Source of the DNA: RPQJ01 sp963744735
Lineage (GTDB): Bacteria; Pseudomonadota; Gammaproteobacteria; Steroidobacterales; Steroidobacteraceae
DNA: 64,000 nt
Assembly (NCBI GenBank): GCA_963744735.1
Contig: CAVUVH010000008.1
Coordinates: 1 to 64,000, forward strand
Reading direction: 5' to 3'
The notes beneath the pieces were generated by a model, which worked only from the letters and a program-made list of their open reading frames with translations, was not told the origin of the DNA and did not search any database. Both the position numbers and the translations under genes were made by a program. Every line of letters begins with the position of its first letter. Within the stretch, counting starts at the first letter, position 1. This document shows positions 1 through 11,945 of the stretch, piece after piece.

Positions 1-2
1 TG

Positions 3-47
3 CAGGAACTCACCGGCATCGCGCAGCGCAAGGCGGCCAACTCGTGA
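3..47 (+). CDS. 3' end of an unidentified gene
   Basis: Only a 14-residue tail, QELTGIAQRKAANS, ending in TGA at 45-47 can be read at the window edge. Its composition looks like a protein C-terminus, but the frame choice is uncertain because a second frame stays open to position 72. It is too short to identify and lies upstream of the oppositely oriented tRNA-Asn gene. Confidence 0.3.
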   Translation, partial: QELTGIAQRKAANS

Positions 48-126
48 GCGGCGGCGCGGCGGTCAATTTCTGAGGCCTGCGCGCGGGCACGAAAAGGGGA
101 TTGCTCGTGCAATCCCCTGGAATTAG

Positions 127-201
127 TGGCTCCGACACCTGGATTCGAACCAGGGACCCGCTGATTAACAGTCAGCTGCTCTACCGCTGAGCTATGTCGG
201 A
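127..201 (-). tRNA. tRNA-Asn (anticodon GTT)
   Basis: On the minus strand the sequence folds as a complete cloverleaf: acceptor stem TCCGACA/TGTCGGA, D-arm GCTCAGCGGTAGAGC, anticodon arm CTGACTGTTAATCAG with anticodon GTT, T-arm with GGTTCGAATCC, discriminator G, and an encoded CCA end at 127-129. It reads Asn AAC/AAT codons. Confidence 0.97.
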
Positions 202-256
202 ACGGTCTCGAAAGAGCCGCCAATTTTGGGTTTCGCGGCGCGGTTAGTCAAGGAAA

Positions 257-336
257 GACCCTCACCCCAACCCTCTCCCGCAAGCGGGAGAGCCCTCACC
301 CGGCTGCTCCCGCTTTGCGAGGAGCGGGATGAGGGC
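257..336. repeat. REP-like palindromic element
   Basis: Two adjacent hairpins lie just past the 3' end of the aminotransferase gene. The first has arms CTCTCCCGC (273-281) and GCGGGAGAG (284-292). The second pairs TCCCGCT with AGCGGGA around 308-329. The same CCTCTCCCGC/GCGGGAGAGG core recurs at 41147-41171, so this is probably a dispersed extragenic palindrome that may also act as a transcription terminator or mRNA stabiliser. Confidence 0.6.
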
Positions 337-337
337 G

Positions 338-1525
<1,188 letters not shown>

Positions 1526-1618
1526 GGGAGGAGTTCCGGGGGGTAAAAAAGACGGCGCATTTTAGGCTAATCTGGCGTTCGCTCCCAAGGCAGATGCACC
1601 GAACGGCGGTAACTACGG

Positions 1619-3635
<2,017 letters not shown>

Positions 3636-3664
3636 GGGTACCGGTTGGAGGCGTCAGCCTGAAC

Positions 3665-3697
3665 ACTTGCTTGCGACAGACAAGTTTCTTGTATAAA
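3665..3697 (+). promoter_or_regulatory. candidate promoter with island operator, site A
   Basis: Upstream of the monooxygenase operon a -10-like TATAAA (3692-3697) is preceded by TTGCGA (3671-3676), with a short 15-base spacer. The motif CTTGC-GACAG-ACAAG occupies 3670-3684 inside a larger ACTTG...CAAGT inverted repeat (3665-3685), so it covers the -35 element and spacer. The same CTTGC-N5-ACAAG arrangement recurs at 14252-14266 (minus) and 23023-23037 (plus). Binding protein unknown; the island TetR protein is the obvious candidate. Confidence 0.55.
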
Positions 3698-3830
3698 TTG
3701 CAGGCGATGCTGTCCACGGCCGGGCGCAGTACTGTCGCTGGCACGAGCTCATATATCGGTGTGCTGCCAGTTGGTCTGATGGCAAGGTCGATCCGACAGG
3801 CCCGGGATTTTCACAATTGGAGGGGGTCCG

Positions 3831-5468
3831 ATGAATCCGGAACGACAGGCTGACTATGATGTGATCGCGGTAGGGGCAGGATTTGCCGGGCTGGCCATGA
3901 TCCACTACGCGCGTGAAGCCGGGCTGTCGATCCGCGTGTTCGACAAGGCGTCCGACATCGGTGGCACCTGGACCTGGAACCGCTATCCCGGCGCGGCCAG
4001 CGACAGCGAGTGCTACTACTATTGCCTGACGTTCTCCAAGGAACTGCTGCAGGACTGGTAGTGGTCGGTCCGTTACCCCGGCTGGGAAGAGAACCTGAGT
4101 TACATGCATTTCGTGGCGGACCGCTGCGACATGTGGCCGCACATCCAGCTCAACACGCACGATCGTCAGCGGCTGATTTCCAGGAGGCCACGGGGCTGTG
4201 GCGGATCCGGACGGCGGGCGGCGAGCACTTCATCTGCCGGTACTTCGTCAGCGCGATGGGGATGATCTCCGAGCCGGTGATCCCGGACTTCAAGGGCTCG
4301 GACACCTTCAAGGGGCCGCTGCTTCCATTCCTCCCGCTGGCCGGCGGAAGGTCTCGACTACGCCGGCAAGCGCGTCGGCATCATCGGCAGCGGCGCCACC
4401 ACGGTGCAGATGCTGCCGGTGATGGCTCAGACCGCCGCGCAACGTGACGGTCTTCCAGCGCACGGCGAACTTCGTGATGCCGGCCGTGCAGAAGCCCATG
4501 ACGCCGGAGTGGGAAGCGGAGATCAAGGCCAACTATGACGAGATCATCGCCAAGTGCCGCAACCACGTGTTCGGCATGGCCTTCGACAGCCCGGTAGGGC
4601 GCAACCTCGCGGATACGCCGCCGGAGGAAGTGCAGCGGATCCTCGAGGAGCACTGGCCGCGGGGCAGTTTCCGCTTCGTATTCGAGACGTTCGATGATCT
4701 GCTGTCGAATCCGGAGTCCAACCGGATCATCGGCGAGTTCGTCGTTCGCAAGATGCTCGAGAAGGTCCAGGATCCGGACGTGCGCGAGATGCTCACGCCG
4801 AAGGGCTATCCCTTCTTCGCCAAGCGGCCGCCGCTCGATCACGGCTTACTTCGAGGCCTTCAATCAGGGACAACGTCAAGCTGGTGGACATCGGCAACCG
4901 CGAGCCGATCGTCGAGATCACCGAGACCGGTATCCGCACGACCAAGCAGCACTACGAGTTCGACATCATCGTGCTCGCCACCGGATTCCAGGCCTACACC
5001 GGCGCACAGGAAGCACTGCCGATCCGCGGTCGCAGCGGGCTGCTGCTCGGGACAAGTGGGAAGACGTCTCCAGCTTCCATCATGGGGGTGTTCGTTGCCG
5101 AGTTCCCCAACCTCTTCATGATCACCGGGCCCGCAGGCGCCGTTCGCGAACCTGCCGACCTCCATCGAGCAGAACACGATCTACATCGTGGACTGCATCA
5201 AGAAGATGGAAGCCGAGGGCTACGACCTCTGCGAACCGAAGCCGTGATGCGGAAGAGGCGTGGGTCGCCCACACGGCGGACATCCATCGCCAGACGCTGA
5301 TGGCCCAGGGCGACAAGGTGCACTCGTGGATGATGGGCGCCAACCTCGAGCAACAGGAAGCCCCGGGTGCTGATCTACTTCGGCGGTGCCAACGTCTACT
5401 ACGACAAGCTGCGGGCGTCCGCGGATGCCGGTTTCCCCGAGGTCGAGTTCGCGCGGCTGGCCGGGTAG
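3831..5468 (+). CDS. FAD-dependent Baeyer-Villiger monooxygenase (multiple frame breaks)
   Basis: Class B flavin monooxygenase that would insert oxygen next to a ketone, giving an ester or lactone, using FAD and NADPH. The N-terminal FAD-binding GxGxxG is VGAGFAG, followed by GGTWTWNRYPGAASDSE. Deleting one C near 4314 restores FKGRCFHSSRWP, an exact FxGxxxHxxxW Baeyer-Villiger fingerprint, followed by the second Rossmann motif GIIGSGATTVQ. The C-terminal part has the typical IVLATGF and FPNLFMITGP motifs. A strong Shine-Dalgarno GGAGGGGG precedes ATG 3831, and total length is about 545 residues. The reading frame is broken by an in-frame TAG at 4059-4061, where the family expects Trp, and by about eight indels. 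Neighbouring genes suffer similarly, so read error is likely, but a decaying gene cannot be excluded. First gene of a plus operon with the PQQ dehydrogenase. Substrate unknown. Confidence 0.85.
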
Positions 5469-5522
5469 CGAACGTTCAACTGTTGCGCGTTCTTTTTTGA
5501 GATTGCCCCAGGGGAGGCGTCG

Positions 5523-7667
5523 ATGCGCGCAGACCATGTGCGGATTCTAGCGGTTGCAATACTCATGGTCGGCGCCCAGGGGCCGGTGTCAGCGGCGGCG
5601 CGAGGCGTTCACCGCCCAGCAGGCTGCAGCGGGCCAGGACGCGTATGGCCGTTACTGTTCCGAATGTCATCACAGCTCGTTGCGCGGCAGTGCCCACGGC
5701 GCGCCGCTGACGGGCCCCGCGTTCGTCTCGACATGGAGCAACCGCAGCACCACGGACCTCTACAACTACATCCGTACGCGCATGTCGACGACGGTGCCCG
5801 CCTCGGCGGGCAGCGATGTCTACCTCGGGCTCGTGGCGCACATTCTCGAGGTCAACGGCGCCACCGCCGGCAGCCAGCGCCTCGCGGCGGATACGGGAGT
5901 ACGAATAGGTTCCGCGCTGGGCACCGGGCGCTCATCGCCCGGCTCAGCGGCAGCCGCCGCGGCGAGCCCCAACGCGACCTGGGAAGGTGCGAGCGGGATT
6001 GCCGAGGCGGCCGCAAAGGCCGGGCAGTGGACCAATCGTGAAACGAAGCCGCTGGCCCCGGTAACGTCGGAAATGCTGCGCAAGCCGCCGGACTCCGACT
6101 GGCTCAGCTGGCGCCGCACACTCGACGGCAGCGGCTACAGTCCCTTGCGCGCAGATCGACCGCGGCAATGTCAGCGGGCTGCGTCTGGCGTGGTCGCTGG
6201 TCATGCGCGAAGGCAGCAACCAGGTCACGCCGCTCGTGCACGACGGCATCATGTTCCTGACGCACCCCGCCAACTTCATCCAGGCCCTGGATGCCGCGAC
6301 CGGTGACCTGATCTGGGAGTACGCCTACGCGTACCCGCCGGATTCGCGTGCGCTCGGTGGCCCGACGCGCAACATCGCGATCTACGGCAACAAGCTGTTC
6401 CTCGCTACCTACGACGCCGCCCTGGTCGCTGATCGACGTCCGCACCGGCAAGCAGCTGTGGCGTACGGTCAAGGCGGATTACAAGAAGGGCTACACCCAT
6501 TCGTCGGGCCCCATCATCGCCGACGGTGTCGTCGTCAGCGGCATCAACGGCTGTGAGCGATTCAAGCCGGACGGCTGCTTCATTACCGGCCATGACCCCG
6601 AGACGGGTCGCGAGCTCTGGCGGACGTCCACGATCGCGCTGCCCGGCGACCCGAACGACGCCAGCTGGGCGGGTATCCCGCCGGCGCGGCGTGGTGGTGC
6701 CGACAACTGGATTGCAGGCAGCTACGACCCGGCGCTGGGCCTGGTCATCCTCGGGACATCGCAGGCCAAGCCATGGGTGGCAGCGAGCCGCGGCATGTCG
6801 CCGGGCGATGCGGCCTTGTACACCAATTCAACGCTGGCGCTGGACCCGCGCACGGGAGCGATCCGCTGGTACTTCCAGCACGTGCCCGGCGAGACGCTCG
6901 ACATGGAGACCGGATTCGAGCGCGTACTCGTCGATGTCGACGGGCAGCCGGTGGTGTTCACGGCCGGGAAAGACGGCCTGCTGTGGAAACTCGACCGGCG
7001 CACGGGCAAGTTCCTGGGCTTCACCGAGACGCTGTACCAGAACATCTTTGCCGAGCTCGATCATGCCAGCGGCCGCGTCAAGTACCGGCAGGACATCCTC
7101 GATGCGAAGGTCGGCGACTGGGTGTCGGTCTGCCCGAGCATCTATGGCGGCCACAACTGGCAGTCCATGGCCTACAGTCCCGAGAGCTCCTCGCTCGTGA
7201 TACCCCTGCACCAGCTGTGCATGAAAATGGCGGGGCGCGAGGTCGACCTGACCGATGGCGGGGGAGGCTACGGGGGCGAATCGACGATTTTCGAGATGCC
7301 GGGTGTCGACGGCAAACTCGGCCGGCTCAGTTCCTACGACGTGCGCACGTTGCAGCAGCGCTGGACCCACACGCAGCGGGCCATGTTCCTGACCGGTGTC
7401 CTGTCCACGGCCGGTGGTCTTGCGTTCGTCGGCGATCTTGACCGCTACTTCAAGGCCTTCGACGTCGACACAGGCAAGGTTCTCTGGCAGACGCGCCTCG
7501 GATCGACGCCACACGGCTATCCCATCACTTATTCGGTCGGCGGCAGGCAGTTTGTCGCGGTGCCCACCGGCATGGGCGTGTTCAAGCTGATGACGGCGCA
7601 GCAGAGCCCGGACATCTACCAGCCCCCGGGGGGCACCGCGCTCTACGTGTTCGAGCTGCCCAATTGA
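5523..7667 (+). CDS. PQQ-dependent alcohol dehydrogenase with N-terminal cytochrome c domain (frameshifted)
   Basis: Periplasmic quinoprotein dehydrogenase oxidising an alcohol and passing electrons to a c-type heme. The N-terminus MRADHVRILAVAILMVGAQG reads as a signal peptide. A cytochrome c domain follows with the heme motif CSECH (about residues 43-47). The rest is an eight-bladed propeller with repeated blade motifs such as DAATGDLIWEY, DVRTGKQLWRT, DPETGRELWRT, DPRTGAIRWYF and DVDTGKVLWQT. Indels occur near 5600, 6150 and 6425; from there the frame is open to the stop. About 713 residues after correction. The more familiar quinohemoproteins carry the cytochrome at the C-terminus, so the order here is notable. 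It lies 54 bp after the monooxygenase and 16 bp before an SDR gene, consistent with one operon supplying a ketone to the monooxygenase (inference). Confidence 0.85.
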
Positions 7668-7683
7668 GCGAGGCGCAGGCCAG

Positions 7684-8460
7684 ATGACGAATTCGACCGA
7701 TACGTCAGGGACGATAGCGGTGATCGGCGGGTCAGGGGGCCTGGGCGAAGCCGTCGTCCGGCGGCTCTCGTCGCGGGCAGGAGTGGTCGTCGGCTATCGG
7801 CAGAATCGAGACAAAGCCGCAGCGCTCGCCGCCGCCATCAACCAGGCGGGTGGTCGTGCCTGGTCGCTGCCGGTCGACATCACCGTGTCGGGCTCGGTCG
7901 CGGTTTTTTTCGCGCAGGCGGCGGAAGTCGCGGGACCGATCGATCATGTCGTGTCGGTCACCGGCCCATCAATACCGTTGTGCCCGTTGCTCGAGGTCGA
8001 AGAGGCTGACTTCCGCCGGATCATCGAGACCGACGTCCTCGGGGCCTTCAATGTGCTTGAGGCACGCCATCCCCGCGCTCGAGCGGCACGGCGGGGGCTC
8101 GATCACCATGTTCGTGACGACGGCGGTGCTCCGTACGCTGGAGAACGACAGCATGTCCTCGGTCCCCAAGACCGCAGTCGCGGGGCTGGTGCGCCTTGCG
8201 GCGCGCGAGGCCTGGGGCCGCGCAACGTGCGCTGCTGCAATGCAGTCGCCCCCGGCGTGATCGATGCCGGCATCGTGCACAGCGCGTTTGTCGTCAGCGA
8301 GGTCGCGAAGCAGGTCATCAAGGCGTGTCTGGATCGTACGCCCATGCCGCGCATGGGACGGCCCGAAGAGGTCGCCGCCCTGGTCGATTTCCTCTGCTCG
8401 GATGCAGCGGCCTACGTGAACGGGCAGGTCATCGCCATCGACGGCGGCTACAGCGCCTGA
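7684..8460 (+). CDS. short-chain dehydrogenase/reductase with non-canonical active site (compensated frameshift)
   Basis: SDR-family Rossmann protein, 258 residues, third gene of the monooxygenase operon. The cofactor motif is GGSGGLG near residue 15, and the C-terminus has VAPGVIDAG, PRMGRPEEVAALVDFLCSD and IAIDGGYSA as in classical SDRs. The frame is open throughout, but residues about 125-183 are translated in a shifted frame: two compensating indels near 8060 and 8235 hide the true segment, which contains HAIPALERHGGGSITMF. In that corrected segment the usual YxxxK motif reads SSVPK, so the catalytic Tyr position holds Ser. The protein may therefore be a non-reducing SDR or bind another ligand. 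Substrate unknown. Confidence 0.8.
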   Translation: MTNSTDTSGTIAVIGGSGGLGEAVVRRLSSRAGVVVGYRQNRDKAAALAAAINQAGGRAWSLPVDITVSGSVAVFFAQAAEVAGPIDHVVSVTGPSIPLCPLLEVEEADFRRIIETDVLGAFNVLEARHPRARAARRGLDHHVRDDGGAPYAGERQHVLGPQDRSRGAGAPCGARGLGPRNVRCCNAVAPGVIDAGIVHSAFVVSEVAKQVIKACLDRTPMPRMGRPEEVAALVDFLCSDAAAYVNGQVIAIDGGYSA

Positions 8461-8488
8461 GCCGGCTGTCGCGCCCCGCGCAGCGGGC

Positions 8489-10104
8489 TCATCGTTCCTC
8501 GTCGGCGTGCCGATAGACACGCGTGGCGACCAGGTCGCCTGCCGCGTGCCGGCGACGCAGTCCTTCTTGTCGATCTTGCCAACGCTGGTTCGCGGCAGTT
8601 CTCGACGAACGCCCAGTACTCGGGCAGCCAGAAGCGGGCGACCTGATCGCCAGGAAGTGGCGCAATTCCTCCGGTTCGACCGCCTGTCCGGGTCGGGTGA
8701 CGATCAGGGCCAGCGGGCGTTCCTCCCAGCGCGGGTCGGGTATCCCGATCACGGCGGCCTCGTATATCGCGGGATGCAGCGACAGCCTGTTCTGGTCGAC
8801 TGACGAGATCCATTCGCCGCCGGACTTGATGACGTCCTTGGAGCGGTCGGTGATCTGCACGTAACCGCGCGAGTCGAGGTGCCCACGTCGCCGGTGCGCA
8901 GCCAGCCATCGGCCGAGAACGGCCCGGCGAGGCATCTGGTGGTAGGCGCCCGTTACCCAGGGCCCACGCAGCTGCAACTCGCCGAGGTCACGCCGTCATG
9001 CGGCACGGCTGGCCGGCGTCGTCGACGAGGCGCACCTCATGCCCGGCACCGGCCGTCCGCTCTTCGAACGCCAGAGCGCCTTCCTCCGGCGTCGCCTCGC
9101 GCGGGGGGATCGACAGGCAGCACATCGGGCTCGTCTCGGTCATGCCCCAGCCCTGCAGCACGGGGACGCCCCAGCGTTCGCGCACGCGCGGATCAGCGCC
9201 GGCGACACCGCGGAGCCGCCCGACAGGATCACGCGAAAGCTGACAGGTCGATCGGCTCGTGCCTGTCGGCCTGCAGCATGTCGTTGATCAGGTCGGTACG
9301 AGTGCGGTGAAGGTCGGCGCTCGGCCTCGATCATCGTCACGGATATCGGTCGGCCTTGAGATGCGGGCCTGGCAGCAGCAGGTCGGCGCCGCTCAGCCAG
9401 GCGAGTATGGCAATCCCCATGCATTCGCATGGAACATCGACGGCAGCAGGAGGATCCGGTCGGCCTGGCCAATGCCGAAGGTATCCGGCCAAGCGTCGCC
9501 AGCGTGTGCAGGAAGATGCTGCGGTGACTGTAGACGACTCCCTTGGGGTCACCGGTCGTGCCAGACGTGTAGCAGGCCACGGCCGCATCGCGTTCGTCCA
9601 GGTCGGGCCACGCGTGCGGCCCTGGCGCGCTGGCAATCAGTGCTTCGTAGTCGGTGACCGGGCGCGGCCGCGTCGGGCCGCGGCCGCGTCGACGACGACA
9701 ATCTGCCGCAGCGTGGCACCTGGTCGATACGCGGCGCGATCTCGGCAGCAGCGCGGCGTCGACCATCAGGAACTGGTCCTCGGCGTGCGCATGATGCCGA
9801 TGATCTGGTCCGCGAACAGCCGGACGTTCAGCGTATGCAGGACCGCGCCCATCGCCGGGACCGCGAGGTAAGCCTCGAGATGCGGCTGGTGGTTCCAGCA
9901 GAAGGTCGCACGCGGTCGCCGCGCCGCACCCCGAGCGCGGCCAGCGCGGCGGCGAGCGACTCCGCGCGCTCCGCCACGCGGTCGAACGGCAGCTCGTGAA
10001 CGCCGGCCGTCGTAGGTCGCGATCCGGCTGCCGCCATGCAGCCGTGCGCCATGACGCAGAATCAACTGCGTCGACAGCGGCATGCTCATCATGGTCGATT
10101 CCAT
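8489..10104 (-). CDS. acyl-CoA synthetase, AMP-forming (multiple frameshifts)
   Basis: Member of the AMP-binding acyl-adenylate family; it would activate a carboxylic acid with ATP and CoA. Visible motifs are the P-loop YTSGTTGDPKGVVYSHRS, the adenine-binding GWGMTETSP, the hinge region DRSKDVIKSGGEW, and the C-terminal PDPRWEERPLA typical of fatty-acid-CoA ligases. Expected catalytic Lys lies in a segment displaced by a frame change near 8590. ATG 10104 follows AAGG at suitable distance, and corrected length is about 538 residues, right for the family. Several indels break the frame. It is the last gene of the minus operon headed by the TonB receptor, 30 bp after the phosphotransferase gene. 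In context it probably activates the hydroxy or branched acid made by the monooxygenase and hydrolase steps (inference). Confidence 0.87.
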
Positions 10105-10133
10105 CGGTATAGACCTTGCGCCGTGCCGCTCGC

Positions 10134-11130
10134 TCAAGCCAGGCCGGCGATGCACGCCGCCTCGGCGAGCAGGTCCGGCACGTCGTACTCGAGGTTGCGC
10201 GAGTACTGGTCCGCGACCAGACCCTTGCGAAACAGCACGTAGGCACCCTCGACGATGGCGGCCAGCCGCCACAGCGCGAACACCAGGTAGTAGTCGAGAT
10301 CATCGACCGGGATGCCGGTGGCCTCGACCAGCGTTCCGCAAGAGCCTCGCGCGCGCGACCCGGCAGGCCGCGACTGACCGCTGGACAAACGGAAAGCCGA
10401 TCGATCGACGGGACGGTCGCCCCAGAACGCAGGGCGAGCCCGAGGTCCGCGAGCGGATCGCCGATCGTGCCAGTTCCCAGTCGATGATCACGGCCAGCAG
10501 GGGAGAGTCGTTGCGAAACAGCGTGTTGTCGAGGTGGAAGTCGCCGTGAATGACGGCGCCGGGCGCGGTGGCGGGGCAATGCGCCAGCAGCCAGCGACCG
10601 GTCCTCGATGAGCGGCACTCGCGGACTGCGTCGGCCTCGCGCGCGCTCAGCCAGCGCTCGACCTGCCGGCTGACGTAGCTTCCTCGCGGTGCCCGCCTCG
10701 AGGCCGAGTTCGCGCCAGTCCAGGGCATGGACAGTGCCATGGCGTCGACCAGTTCCGCGCCGATAGGTTCAGCGTCTCCGCGTCTTCGGATAGCCCGCGG
10801 GCAGTCGGTCGAGATGGCGGTGCCATCGACGTGTTCGACCACGATGAACGGCTGGCCAATGATCGTTGCGTCGTCGCAGAACCCGAGCGGCGCCGGCACG
10901 CGGGCATGGCCCGCCAGCGCGCGGAGCATGCGGTATTCGCGGCGCACGCCGTTGGCCGCGCTGGCCGAGATGGCGTTGTCCGGAGGACGCCGCAGCACGA
11001 CCCGCCGCCTCGTCCACGAGTTGCGTGACATTCGAGTTGCCGCCGCCCAGCCGACGTCCACGGTGGCGCCCTGCAGTCCCAGCGTGCTCGGCCAACCAGC
11101 CGGTCCAGGCGCTGCCGGGCCGCTGCTCAC
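10134..11130 (-). CDS. APH-type phosphotransferase, copy 1 (frameshifted)
   Basis: Aminoglycoside-phosphotransferase-fold kinase of the group related to the kinase part of ACAD10/ACAD11 and to LvaA of levulinate catabolism, which phosphorylates 4-hydroxyacyl-CoA. Key motifs are the catalytic loop HGDFHLDNTLF and the metal-binding IDWELA; the N-terminal lobe has QPFIVVEHVDG. The start GTG at 11130 overlaps the stop of the upstream SDR gene as GTGA. About 332 residues after correction; indels near 11000, 10790, 10690 and 10350 shift the frame. It sits between an SDR and an acyl-CoA synthetase, and a second, intact homologue lies at 21906-22958. Antibiotic resistance is unlikely in this context. 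Confidence 0.82.
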
Positions 11131-11831
11131 AGTGCGCACATCATGCCGCCGTCGGTCGGGATGACCGCGCCGGTCATGTACGTCGAGCCCGCGACCCACC
11201 AGATGACCTCGGCGATCTCCTCCTCGGTGCCGACCCGCCGCAGGGGGATCTTCGACCAGCAGTTCGCAGGGCCCGTTCGTCGAGCGCTGCGGTCATCTCG
11301 GTGACACCAGACCGGGGATGACGAGATTGACGCGTATCTGCGCGGCGCGAGCTCCACCGCCAGCACCTGCGTCAGCCCGCGAGCCCGGCCTTCGATGCGC
11401 CGTAGGGACTGTCGCCCGGAAAGCCCCGGAAACCAACCACGGCGCCGATGTTGACGATCGAGCCGCCCGCGCCCATGTGCGGCAGCACGGCCGCACGCAA
11501 TGCAGCGGGCCGGAGAGGTTGGTCGCCAGGACCGCGTCCCAGTCCGCGGCGACAGCCGCTCGACCTTGCCGCCGCGGTGGAGGCCGGCATTGTTGACCAG
11601 CACGTCGATGCCGCCCCACGCGTCGACGACCGGCTCGACCGCGCCTTCACCGCGGCGGCGTCGCGTACGTCCGCGGCAAGCGCCAGCGAGTCCGGGCCGA
11701 GCGCCGCTGCAGTGCATCGGTGTCGACGGTGCGCGCGACCACGGCGACGCGATCGCCCTCGCGGCAGCGATCCGCGCGGTTGCGAGGCCGACGCCGCGGC
11801 TCCCGCCCGTGACTATCCAGCGACTGCTCAT
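11127..11831 (-). CDS. short-chain dehydrogenase/reductase (frameshifted)
   Basis: Classical SDR with NAD(P)-binding VTGGSRGVG at the N-terminus, the structural NNAG motif, and the active-site motif YGASK (PYGASKAGLAG) in a frame-shifted middle segment. The C-terminus GTEEEIAEVIWWVAG...IPTDGG is typical. Start ATG 11831; about 234 residues. Several indels between 11300 and 11720 break the frame. Its stop overlaps the GTG start of the downstream kinase gene. It probably oxidises a hydroxyl or reduces a ketone in the island pathway; substrate unknown. Confidence 0.82.
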   Translation of the reverse strand: MSSRWIVTGGSRGVGLATARIAAARAIASPWSRAPSTPMHCSGARPGLAGACRGRTRRRRGEGAVEPVVDAWGGIDVLVNNAGLHRGGKVERLSPRTGTRSWRPTSPARCIACGRAAAHGRGRLDRQHRRRGWFPGLSGRQSLRRIEGRARGLTQVLAVELAPRRYASISSSPVWCHRDDRSARRTGPANCWSKIPLRRVGTEEEIAEVIWWVAGSTYMTGAVIPTDGGMMCAL

Positions 11832-11945
11832 TGGCGTAACCAGATGGCCTCGGTAACCGGCTGCGTAGCCGGGTCGCGTCACGGCGCCGGTCCGCGGGCC
11901 GCTGGTGCCGAGCATGCCCGTGCACCAGCGGCCGAGACCGCCGCG

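Noticed and set aside
3831..8460. Monooxygenase operon as a true pseudogene cluster
   Set aside because: Indels of the same kind occur in essential genes of the window, and all catalytic motifs are preserved.
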